DNA of 64,000 nucleotides, taken from assembly GCA_963793295.1 (NCBI GenBank), contig CAWBZX010000031.1:1-64000 (forward strand). The letters run 5' to 3'. The notes under the pieces were generated by a model that saw only the letters and a list, made by a program, of their open reading frames with translations, ran no database searches and was not told the DNA's origin. Positions 46,122 to 54,080 of the stretch are shown here, piece by piece. Position numbers and translations under genes: made by a program. How positions within the stretch are numbered: the stretch's first letter is position 1; each line of letters begins with the position of its first letter. The stretch comes from JAHDHW01 sp963793295 (GTDB lineage: Bacteria; Bacteroidota; Bacteroidia; Chitinophagales; Saprospiraceae).

Positions 46122-46613
46122 TTAATCCATTTCTTCTCCCTTAAGTTGTTGCAAAGTGTGAAACAATTCGCCTTTGGAGATCAAACATCCATTTTCCATC
46201 ATTTCGAACAATTCCAATTCTCTTTGCCTGGAAAATTGTTTTTCAGCTTGATAGAGTTTGAGTTGAGCAGAAGAATTCTTCAATTGCTGAAGCATTTTAT
46301 TAGGGGTGGTTGGTTTAGTGAAATCCAGCGTTGAATGCCCTTCAATAAACAATCCCATCATCACGATTTTGTCTTCCAAACAATGAAAGAGCTTCATATC
46401 ATTTGGTGTTTTAAATTCAAGGTGTTCTATTTTTCTAAGGGTTCTTTCAAAAATCAAGTCGCTAAATACATCAATAAGATCGTTTGATTTGTTAGGGCTC
46501 TTTTCTTTCATTTTGACCCAATCATCACCAATTATGCTATTGCTGGCTAGAAACCTTATAAAATCCTGTTCCAGTTCCTCAAGTTCTTCAATAGTGAGCC
46601 GTCTGTATTTCAT
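46122..46613 (-). CDS. DUF6495-like cytoplasmic protein
   Basis: 163 residues beginning MKYRRLTIEELEELEQDFIR then FLASNSIIGDDWVKMK, a pattern I associate with a Bacteroidota-specific DUF6495-type family of unknown role. No signal peptide or membrane segment; acidic and helical. Confidence 0.6.
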   Translation of the reverse strand: MKYRRLTIEELEELEQDFIRFLASNSIIGDDWVKMKEKSPNKSNDLIDVFSDLIFERTLRKIEHLEFKTPNDMKLFHCLEDKIVMMGLFIEGHSTLDFTKPTTPNKMLQQLKNSSAQLKLYQAEKQFSRQRELELFEMMENGCLISKGELFHTLQQLKGEEMD

Positions 46614-46738
46614 CGGAATGTATTCTAGTATAAAAGTTATCCAAGTTACTGCTTTTCACTTATCCTGAAAAGAGAAAGTATAAAAACAAAACCATTTTTC
46701 GTAAAATTGCAAGAATTTTAAAACAAAATGCAAAATTT

Positions 46739-47611
46739 ATGGATATTCTTACCCTTTTTATAATGCCGGATTTTGGAGAACCTGAAATTTGGTTCAGTTT
46801 GTTGACATTAATTTTTTTGGAAATCGTTTTGGGCGTTGACAATATTATATTTATTTCAATTACTTCAAGTAAATTACCAGAAGACCAACAAGCCAAAGCC
46901 ACTAATATTGGATTGATTCTGGCTATGGTGCTACGCATTATTTTGCTTTTCGGAATATCCTGGCTCATAGCTATGGAAGCACCCTGGTTTCACGTCGATT
47001 TTATTGGTATCCACGGGGCTTTTTCAGGCCAAAGCATCATTCTTTTTGGGGGAGGGTTGTTTTTGTTGTATAAAAGCGTAACAGAAATTCACCATAAATT
47101 GGAAGGGGAAGACCACATTGATGGCATTTCGTCTGGCAAAAGAACAACGAGCCTTCAAAGTGCGATTATTGAAATTACAATTATAAATATAGTTTTTAGT
47201 TTTGATTCTATCCTTACAGCCGTAGGGATGACAAGTGGTGTGAAAGGAGGTAATGGCCCCGAGGGAGAGTTGATTCTCATGATTATAGCAGTTGTTTTGT
47301 CTGTTATTATAATGATGATTTTTGCGGTACCGGTCGGCCGCTTTGTCAATAAGCACCCAACAGTTCAAATGCTGGGACTTTCTTTTTTACTATTGATTGG
47401 TTTCATGCTGATTGCAGAAGGAGCGCATTTGGCACATTTAAATGTTGCAGGAGCTGAGATTGGTTCTGTACCAAAAGGTTATTTGTATTTTGCAATCGCA
47501 TTTTCCCTTTTGGTTGAATTTTTTAATACGAAACTGCGTAAAAAACGGAAACCTATTCAATTGCATGGCGTTCAAAAAGAAGCCCTTGATAGTGGATTGT
47601 TAAAGGAATAA
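46739..47611 (+). CDS. TerC-family membrane protein
   Basis: 290 residues with about seven membrane segments. The TerC signature is LEIVLGVDNIIFISITSSKL near residue 28, with a second repeat containing DSILTAVGMTSG. The acidic residues in the membrane are kept (the E and D of EIVLGVDN and of FSFDSILTAVGM). TerC/Alx proteins export Mn2+ or other metals or protect membrane protein folding; the exact role here is unclear. Ends in a basic cytoplasmic tail. Confidence 0.92.
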   Translation: MDILTLFIMPDFGEPEIWFSLLTLIFLEIVLGVDNIIFISITSSKLPEDQQAKATNIGLILAMVLRIILLFGISWLIAMEAPWFHVDFIGIHGAFSGQSIILFGGGLFLLYKSVTEIHHKLEGEDHIDGISSGKRTTSLQSAIIEITIINIVFSFDSILTAVGMTSGVKGGNGPEGELILMIIAVVLSVIIMMIFAVPVGRFVNKHPTVQMLGLSFLLLIGFMLIAEGAHLAHLNVAGAEIGSVPKGYLYFAIAFSLLVEFFNTKLRKKRKPIQLHGVQKEALDSGLLKE

Positions 47612-47739
47612 AGTATTATATAGTAGATCATCTATTTGGTAAAAAGAATTTACTTTATTTAGTACCTTACGTTTCGATTTTTTTGATGGGGGGCAGGAAG
47701 TTTTCATTTGATAAATTATTAATTAAAAACGACTAGCAA

Positions 47740-48816
47740 TTGCTTTATTTTGTCAATTTGAGGAGCGTACTTTTTTATACGATTTTCATCTTTTTTTTCA
47801 GTTGTAAAACAGATACATCAACGCCTGTTTCTTATCTCAAGCTTAAAGGTGATACGATGGGTACCACTTATCATGTTACGTATGAAGATAGTTTGAACAG
47901 GGACTTTCAAAAAGAAATCGATGCGCTTTTAGAGACTATAAATATGGATGTTTCCACTTACATCGACTCTTCTTTTATTTCAAAATTCAACCAGGCTGAA
48001 AAAGAAATAAAGTACCTGAATTTATTAGAAAAAAACGCATCTCAAAAACATAAACATTTTCGATTAAATTTTGAGAAAGCAGCTGAAGTATATAAAAAAA
48101 GCAGTGGATTCTTTGATCCGACCATTATGCCTTTGGTTAATTATTGGGGCTTTGGTTATGCTGAAAAAAAAGCGGTTGAAAAAGTAGACAGCATGAAAGT
48201 GGATTCGCTGATGCAATTGGTAGGTTTTGATAAAATTGAAAAACGCAGCCTGAAGGATGGATCTGTCTTTCTTGTAAAATTGGTTCCAGGAATTCAACTT
48301 GATTTTAGCGCTCTTGCCAAAGGTTACGGTGTCGATGCAATTGGAATGTTTTTAGAAAAAAAAGGTGTCGAAAATTATATGGTTGAAATAGGCGGAGAAG
48401 TTCGTGCAAAAGGAAAAAATCAAAATAATGAGTGGTGGAAAGTAGGGATTAATATACCTGACGAAAAAGCGGATATTAATGATTTTAATTCAAAAGTGTC
48501 CTTGAAAAACCGGTCATTGGCTACTTCAGGCAATTACCGGAATTATTACAATGTCAATGGGATCCAATATGCGCACACCATAAATACTAAAACAGGTTTT
48601 CCTGAAAAGAACCAATTGTTAAGCGTTTCTGTTTTTGCAGAAGATTGTATGACCGCTGATGCTTTTGCAACAGCTTGCATGGCCATGGGACTCGAAAAAG
48701 CTTTTGACCTTATTAGCAGAAGCAAAGGCTTAGATGGTTACTTTATTTACAGCGAAGATGATGGAAATATGATGTATATGCATACAAAAGGACTGGAAGA
48801 CATTTTAGTAGATTGA
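47740..48816 (+). CDS. apbE: FAD:protein FMN transferase (ApbE)
   Basis: 358 residues starting at TTG (47740). Lipobox-type N-terminus (FYTIFIFFFSC). Motifs: GDTMGTTYHVTYED, DFSALAKGYGVDAI, MVEIGGEVRAKGKN, YAHTINTKTGFPEKN and FAEDCMTADAFATACM, the last holding the Mg/FAD-binding Thr/Asp. It attaches FMN to a Thr of target proteins, including Na+-NQR subunits B and C. The NqrM-like gene at 24853 hints that an nqr complex exists elsewhere. Confidence 0.93.
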   Translation: MLYFVNLRSVLFYTIFIFFFSCKTDTSTPVSYLKLKGDTMGTTYHVTYEDSLNRDFQKEIDALLETINMDVSTYIDSSFISKFNQAEKEIKYLNLLEKNASQKHKHFRLNFEKAAEVYKKSSGFFDPTIMPLVNYWGFGYAEKKAVEKVDSMKVDSLMQLVGFDKIEKRSLKDGSVFLVKLVPGIQLDFSALAKGYGVDAIGMFLEKKGVENYMVEIGGEVRAKGKNQNNEWWKVGINIPDEKADINDFNSKVSLKNRSLATSGNYRNYYNVNGIQYAHTINTKTGFPEKNQLLSVSVFAEDCMTADAFATACMAMGLEKAFDLISRSKGLDGYFIYSEDDGNMMYMHTKGLEDILVD

Positions 48817-48898
48817 TTTATTTGTAGTTAATAGTTTGAAATTTTTAACCCTTAACCCCAGCTCATAACCCCATAGAAAATAAAAAAAATACAAGCAT

Positions 48899-49720
48899 AT
48901 GAAATTAAATTTGGAACGAGATATTTGTTTTTTTGATTTGGAAGCCACCGGTTTGAATGTGATACGGGACCGGATCGTACAAATTGCCATTATCAAGTAT
49001 TTTGCTAACGAACAAGAACCGGAGGAGTTTGAAATGCTGATTAACCCGGGAATTCCAATTTCCGAAGAAGCCATGAATGTTCATGGAATCACCCCAAAGG
49101 ATCTTTCGAATAAACCCACTTTTCAGCAGGTTGCTCAAAAAATCTATGATTTTATAGGAGATGCGGACTTGGGAGGATACAATTCCAATCGTTTCGACGT
49201 TCCTCTTTTGATGGAAGAATTTGCACGAGTAGGAATTGAATTCGATGTAACATTCCGCAGAACCATTGATGTCCAGCGGGTATTTTACAAAATGGAACCT
49301 CGAACCCTCCAAGCAGCTTTGCGTTTTTATACTGGAAAAACAATGGACAATGCACACAATGCATTGGCTGACGTTCAGGCGACAGTTGATGTTTTTAAAG
49401 GGCAACTCGAATATTATCAAGAGACAGATTTGCTTGATAATGACGGAAACACTATTGAAAAGCCTATAAAAAATGACATTCAAGTTATTCATGATTTTAC
49501 AACGGACCTTAAAACCATTGATGCAACCCAGCGGTTAAAATATAACCAGGATGGGATCGTTGTATTCAATTTCGGCAAGTATATTGGTCAACCGGTTGCA
49601 GAAGTAATCTCAAAAGACAAGCCTTATTACCATTGGATTCAGAACAAAGAATTTTCAACGCAAGTCAAACAAATTGTTAAAAAGATTTATAAAGACTATG
49701 AAAAAGAACAGCAGCAATAA
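48899..49720 (+). CDS. 3'-5' exonuclease (DnaQ/ExoX-like) with C-terminal DUF3820-like domain
   Basis: 273 residues. Exonuclease motifs in order: Exo I CFFDLEATGLNVIRDRIVQI (D-x-E), Exo II GYNSNRFDVPLLMEEF, and Exo III NAHNALADVQATVDVF (H-x4-D, DEDDh type). The C-terminal part (about 215-270) contains IVVFNFGKYIGQPVAEVISK and PYYHWIQNKEFSTQVKQI, like the small domain at the end of some ExoX proteins. A DNA repair or RNA/DNA end-processing role is likely. Overlaps the next gene's start by 23 bases. Confidence 0.9.
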   Translation: MKLNLERDICFFDLEATGLNVIRDRIVQIAIIKYFANEQEPEEFEMLINPGIPISEEAMNVHGITPKDLSNKPTFQQVAQKIYDFIGDADLGGYNSNRFDVPLLMEEFARVGIEFDVTFRRTIDVQRVFYKMEPRTLQAALRFYTGKTMDNAHNALADVQATVDVFKGQLEYYQETDLLDNDGNTIEKPIKNDIQVIHDFTTDLKTIDATQRLKYNQDGIVVFNFGKYIGQPVAEVISKDKPYYHWIQNKEFSTQVKQIVKKIYKDYEKEQQQ

Positions 49721-50549
49721 ACGGTTTATTTTATTGCGAAATGCTATCTTTTTTTTGATACTTCTATTAAGTTTTTCCAATTGCAAAGAAAAGATTGAAG
49801 GTTGCCTGGATATTGAAGCATCTAATTTTGCCTTTTCGGCAGACATACCTTGTCCTGATGATTGCTGTAATTACCCGACTATGACTTTCGAAATATCTTT
49901 TCGAATGGATTCACTTAGTCTCGTTTATGGTAATCCATATGATTTGCCTTTTGATCAGGTGATAAAGATCACAAAAACTAAATTTTATATTTCGGATATT
50001 AGCCTTACAAATGATACAGAACGCTTTATCATCAGGGATCGGATTGATCTGCCTCTAAATGATGGTTCGACAGGGCTTACTAGTTTTGTTGATGATTTCA
50101 CTTTAGTGAGCCGTGATTTTTCATCTTTTGTTTATGAGATAGGAGAAATCCGTGGTTCCGGTTCATTCGATACACTACGTTTTTTTGTAGGGCTGGAGGA
50201 GACAGCCAACAAGGTTGAGCCAACGTCAGCGCCACAAGGGCATCCATTGTCGATTCAGGCTGATTCGATGTGGAGTGTCGAAAATGCGTATGTTTTTAAT
50301 AAATTAATTATGATTCCGGACACTATTCCGCCATTGGACACTCTGGAGTTGGAGTTTAATATCACAGGAGTCAGAAAGGAAATTGTGCTTCCTTATAAAG
50401 TCAATTTAGAATTAGGAAATGATATAACGGTGCCGATCAAGGTAGATTATTTGAAATGGTTTGAGGGCATAGATTTTGAAGTTGATTCAACCATGGTCGT
50501 TAACGGTATTATTGGGAATACCAAGCAAGCATTTTCTATCAATGAATAA
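49698..50549 (+). CDS. MbnP-like lipoprotein, first copy
   Basis: 283 residues from ATG 49698, inside the exonuclease gene's end; an in-frame start at 49674 is less likely. Lipobox ending LLLSFSNC. The segment GCLDIEASNFAFSADIPCPD followed by DCCNYP resembles the small Cys motif common in Bacteroidota surface lipoproteins. The MbnP-type domain follows: FEISFRMDS, then KFYISDISL, VGLEETANKVEPTSAPQGHP and MWSVENAYVFNKL. MbnP binds copper through a kynurenine made from Trp by its partner MbnH. Confidence 0.8.
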   Translation: MKKNSSNKRFILLRNAIFFLILLLSFSNCKEKIEGCLDIEASNFAFSADIPCPDDCCNYPTMTFEISFRMDSLSLVYGNPYDLPFDQVIKITKTKFYISDISLTNDTERFIIRDRIDLPLNDGSTGLTSFVDDFTLVSRDFSSFVYEIGEIRGSGSFDTLRFFVGLEETANKVEPTSAPQGHPLSIQADSMWSVENAYVFNKLIMIPDTIPPLDTLELEFNITGVRKEIVLPYKVNLELGNDITVPIKVDYLKWFEGIDFEVDSTMVVNGIIGNTKQAFSINE

Positions 50550-50647
50550 TTTGTGGATTTTAAAATGACTTTTTTCAACAACAACTGACCTATTATTGCT
50601 GTTAAAATAATTGAATCCCAAAATGGACTAATTTAAAATTTATAACA

Positions 50648-51460
50648 ATGAAAAATCTATTATTTTTACTTTTATTTGGTGTTGTATTATTCGCAAATTC
50701 TTGTAAAGACAACCCACAAGTCGAACTCACCTCAGATGTCAATCTGAATTTTAATGCAAATTATAACGATGAGTTGCTTTTGCTCGAAAAGGAATATCTG
50801 TACGAAGGTGATATGCCGATCAAATTTTCCCAATTCAATTTTTACGTTGCCAATATAGCATTAATCAAACAGATTGGAAATGAGTTTGAAGAAACCGAAC
50901 TTCTTGAAATTGATTTTGTTGATTTTCCATACAATTTGAATCAGGCTGTTGAAGCCGAAAAAGGGCAAACCATCCAAATCAAAAAAATTCCTGTTGGCGA
51001 ATATGACGGAATTAAAATCGGATTTGGTGTTCCTGCTGATCTCAATCGGACTAAACCCAATGAATATAGTTCTGGAAATCCTTTGAGTATGGCTAGTCAC
51101 TATTGGGATGGATGGAGTAGTTACATTTTTTCAAAAATTGAAGGAAAAGCCGATATGAATTTTGATGGATCTTTTGAAACTAACGATGGAGAAGGCCTGG
51201 CTTACCACATGGGGACAGATGAAGTTTATACGACGCGTACGTTGTTTGAAAACCTTTCTCTAAAAGACAATGAGACCTTAGAACTACAATTGAATATTGA
51301 TTTAAAAGCATTGTTTTTGATGCCTAATCCAGATTATGATGCCAATGGCGATGGTTATTTGGACATTGAGAATTTTGAAAGTGTGCATGCCGCAGATCGT
51401 TTGGAAATTGCAAAACAGATGATGAACAATTTTTCTGAGGCAATTAGTTTAATTAACTGA
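50648..51460 (+). CDS. MbnP-like lipoprotein, second copy
   Basis: 270 residues, lipobox ending FANSCK (Cys at about 19). The domain is closer to canonical MbnP: LNFNANYNDELLLLEKEYLY, KFSQFNFYVANIALI, IKIGFGVPADLNRTKPNEYS and NPLSMASHYWDGWSSYIFSK, whose Trp-rich motif is the probable site of copper-binding kynurenine. A Ca-binding-like DYDANGDGYLD is near the C-terminus. It precedes two MauG/MbnH-like peroxidase genes, its likely maturation enzymes. Confidence 0.85.
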   Translation: MKNLLFLLLFGVVLFANSCKDNPQVELTSDVNLNFNANYNDELLLLEKEYLYEGDMPIKFSQFNFYVANIALIKQIGNEFEETELLEIDFVDFPYNLNQAVEAEKGQTIQIKKIPVGEYDGIKIGFGVPADLNRTKPNEYSSGNPLSMASHYWDGWSSYIFSKIEGKADMNFDGSFETNDGEGLAYHMGTDEVYTTRTLFENLSLKDNETLELQLNIDLKALFLMPNPDYDANGDGYLDIENFESVHAADRLEIAKQMMNNFSEAISLIN

Positions 51461-51528
51461 TAGCACCTTTGATGAATCTATCACCACTTTAAACATACTG
51501 TGTTTTTAGTTTGTTTTATTCTTAAAAA

Positions 51529-52623
51529 ATGAGCAAAGTTGCCTCCATTATTGCTTTTTTGTTTGCACTTGTAAACTTATCTTGCAGTAATAATGGTGAA
51601 ATTCAAAACCTTTCTTTAGTACCCTTTAACCCATCTGAATACAAATTGATTATTCCCGATGGTTTTCCAGAGATGGAAATTCCTGAGGATAACCCATTGA
51701 CCATAGAAGGCGTAACCCTTGGGAGGCATCTTTTTTATGATCCCATACTATCAGCCGACAATAGTATGTCTTGTGCTTCTTGTCACCACACTCAATTGAG
51801 TTTTACAGATAATAGGGCATTTAGTAAAGGTGTTGATGGGCAGGAGGGAAGGCGAAGCGCGATGAGTTTGCTAAATTTGGGATATAACAGAAATGGTTTT
51901 TTTTGGGATGGGAGAGTAACTACTTTAGAAGAACAGGCAATAGTACCAGTGGAAGATCCGATCGAACTACATAATAATTGGGATACTTTAGTTGAAAAAA
52001 TAAAATTGCATACGACATATCCATTGATGTTCAGAAAGGCCTTTGGAATTGAAACCGCAGCAGAAATTAATAAGGAATTAGTCGTGAAAGCTATTGCGCA
52101 GTTTGAAAGATCATTGATAAGTAGCGGTGAATCAAAATTTGACAAAGTAAAAAGGGGAGAGGCTGAATTCACTCCTGATGAATTGATTGGCTTTGATATG
52201 TTTTTTGATATTAGCCCGGAGTACAAAGATGCAGAATGCGCCCACTGCCACAATGTTCCTTTAATGACCACAAATGAGTATTTTAATAATGGAATTACGG
52301 AAGCATATACGCTTGAAGATTTTAAGGACAAAGGGCTTGGAGCGGTAACAGGGGATCCCTTTGATGTAGGAAAATTTAGAGCGCCTACTTTAAGGAATAT
52401 AGAATTGACCGCGCCTTATATGCATGATGGAAGATTTGAAACATTAGAAGAAGTGATCGAACATTATAATACTGGCGGGAAATACTCGGAATCCGTTTCT
52501 CCTTTGATCAGGCCTTTAAAATTGAATGAAACAGAGAAACGACAATTACTTGCTTTTTTAAAAACATTAACTGATACTACTTTTGTAAAAAATCCCGAAA
52601 TTCAAGCTCCGGATTTAAATTGA
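51529..52623 (+). CDS. Di-haem cytochrome c peroxidase, MauG/MbnH-like
   Basis: 364 residues with a lipobox (ALVNLSC) and two c-type haem motifs: CASCH at residues 82-86 and CAHCH at 237-241. Other family signatures: GVTLGRHLFYDPILSADNSM, SLLNLGYNRNGFFWDGRVTT, and LRNIELTAPYMHDGRFETLE. MauG/MbnH-like enzymes oxidise protein tryptophan with H2O2; classical relatives remove H2O2. With the two MbnP-like genes just upstream, the MbnH role is favoured. Confidence 0.9.
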   Translation: MSKVASIIAFLFALVNLSCSNNGEIQNLSLVPFNPSEYKLIIPDGFPEMEIPEDNPLTIEGVTLGRHLFYDPILSADNSMSCASCHHTQLSFTDNRAFSKGVDGQEGRRSAMSLLNLGYNRNGFFWDGRVTTLEEQAIVPVEDPIELHNNWDTLVEKIKLHTTYPLMFRKAFGIETAAEINKELVVKAIAQFERSLISSGESKFDKVKRGEAEFTPDELIGFDMFFDISPEYKDAECAHCHNVPLMTTNEYFNNGITEAYTLEDFKDKGLGAVTGDPFDVGKFRAPTLRNIELTAPYMHDGRFETLEEVIEHYNTGGKYSESVSPLIRPLKLNETEKRQLLAFLKTLTDTTFVKNPEIQAPDLN

Positions 52624-52637
52624 GAAATAAAAAAGAT

Positions 52638-53753
52638 ATGAATAGATTTAGTTTAATAGTAGTCGTTTTTTTTGTTTTCGTTTTTGGTTGTCGTAAAGAT
52701 AATCCTACACCACCACCAGTAGGTGATCTGAGTGATATTCCTTACAATCCAGTAGACTATGACCTTGTTGTGCCCGATGATTTTCCAGAGATGGAAATCC
52801 CGGCAGATAATCCACTAACCATAGATGGTGTTGAATTAGGGCGTTTTCTTTTTTGGGATCCTATTTTATCAGCAGACAATACCATGTCTTGTGGAAGTTG
52901 TCATTTTCCCGGAGGAGGATTTACAGATACATTGCCAGTGAGTACCGGCATAGATGGAATAGCCGGGCGGCGCAGTTCAATGGCTTTGGTGAATGTCGGT
53001 TATTTTTATACCGGCTTATTTTGGGATGGCAGAGCCGCGACCCTTGAAGATCAGGCACTTATGCCGGTAGAAGATCCTATCGAGTTACACAATACCTGGC
53101 CAAATGTCGTTGAAGAATTTAAATCTCATTCCACCTATCCCAAAATGTTTCGCAAAGCTTTTGGAATCAGCAATACCGCTGAGATAACCAAAGAATTGGC
53201 TGCAAAAGCCATTGCGCAGTTTGAACGAACGATGGTGAGTAGCGGACAATCCAAATACGATCGTCAACGCAGTGAAGCAGGAGTTTTCTTTACGCCGGAA
53301 GAAGCAGAAGGATTTGAACTTTTTAGCAATGAAATAGGTAACCACCCCGGATGTACGCATTGTCATTCTTCGAGCAATCAATTGTTTACGAATAATAATT
53401 ATGAAAACAACGGAATTGATTCAGTGGGTTTGGAGATCGATGATTTAAATAATTTTCAGGATTGGGGAAGAGGAGAAGTTACGGGTAATATTTTTGATAA
53501 TGGAAAATTCAGGATTCCCAGTCTTCGCAATATCATGTTGACTTATCCTTACATGCACGACGGTCGATTTAAAACCATGGGCGAAGTGCTTGACCATTAT
53601 AAAACGGGTGGTTTTTCTGCAGCCAATTCCAATTCTCTGCAGCAACCATTTCCTTTGACCGAAGATGAAAAGGAAAAGATTATCATTTTTTTAGAAACAT
53701 TAAATGATCCTGCTTTTCTTAATAATCCGGCTTTTTCGAATCCATTTAATTAA
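52638..53753 (+). CDS. Di-haem cytochrome c peroxidase, second MauG/MbnH-like copy
   Basis: 371 residues from ATG 52638; an in-frame TTG at 52620 overlapping the preceding stop is less likely. Lipobox VFVFGC then KDNPTPPP. Haem motifs CGSCH (residues 85-89) and CTHCH (239-243). Very similar in layout to the preceding gene, with PYMHDGRFKTMGEVLDHYKT at the C-terminus; a tandem duplicate. Ends the four-gene set; a terminator follows. Confidence 0.9.
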   Translation: MNRFSLIVVVFFVFVFGCRKDNPTPPPVGDLSDIPYNPVDYDLVVPDDFPEMEIPADNPLTIDGVELGRFLFWDPILSADNTMSCGSCHFPGGGFTDTLPVSTGIDGIAGRRSSMALVNVGYFYTGLFWDGRAATLEDQALMPVEDPIELHNTWPNVVEEFKSHSTYPKMFRKAFGISNTAEITKELAAKAIAQFERTMVSSGQSKYDRQRSEAGVFFTPEEAEGFELFSNEIGNHPGCTHCHSSSNQLFTNNNYENNGIDSVGLEIDDLNNFQDWGRGEVTGNIFDNGKFRIPSLRNIMLTYPYMHDGRFKTMGEVLDHYKTGGFSAANSNSLQQPFPLTEDEKEKIIIFLETLNDPAFLNNPAFSNPFN

Positions 53754-53779
53754 AGAAAAATTGATCTAAATTTAAATAA

Positions 53780-53818
53780 AAGAAGAATGAAGTTGTTAAA
53801 TGTCATTCTTCTTTTTGT
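53780..53818 (+). terminator. Terminator of the MbnP/MbnH operon
   Basis: AAGAAGAATGA (53780-53790) pairs with TCATTCTTCTT (53803-53813), 11 bp around a 12-base loop, followed by TTT. Confidence 0.85.
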
Positions 53819-54021
53819 ATTGGTAAAGATTCAACCTCAAAATAATATAGTTTGTAAAAATATTTAATGTAATTATTTTCGTTTTTTAAAACCTGATTTC
53901 GGCATGCTGTTTGTCTAATGTTAAAATGAAAATCACAGTAATTAAGTTTTCTTTAACCTTCCCTCCCTTAGACTTAATTATACTCCCACAAAATTTTTCA
54001 TCCCCTTTAATTAAAAACCCC

Positions 54022-54045
54022 TCAATTACATTCCCCCGTAATTGA
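54022..54045 (+). promoter_or_regulatory. Hairpin in the leader of the subtilase gene
   Basis: TCAATTAC (54022-54029) pairs with GTAATTGA (54038-54045) around ATTCCCCC. It ends 35 bases before the start codon, so it could affect translation or be a binding palindrome. Confidence 0.45.
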
Positions 54046-54080
54046 AACAATTTATTCAAGGCCCTTAATTTTAATTAATA

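Larger units (their letters stand above)
53754..54080. other. Intergenic region before the subtilase gene
   Basis: A 327-bp gap with the terminator above, then a C-rich stretch (53958-54040) with repeated CCC runs every 10-20 bases and a hairpin at 54022-54045. No frame was seen. The opposite strand has six or more GGG runs. Confidence 0.7.

Noticed and set aside
48905..49492. 195-codon minus-strand frame
   Set aside because: Antisense shadow of the exonuclease gene with intact catalytic motifs on the plus strand.
51792..52331. 179-codon minus-strand frame
   Set aside because: Antisense to a di-haem peroxidase; no start signal and no recognised domain.
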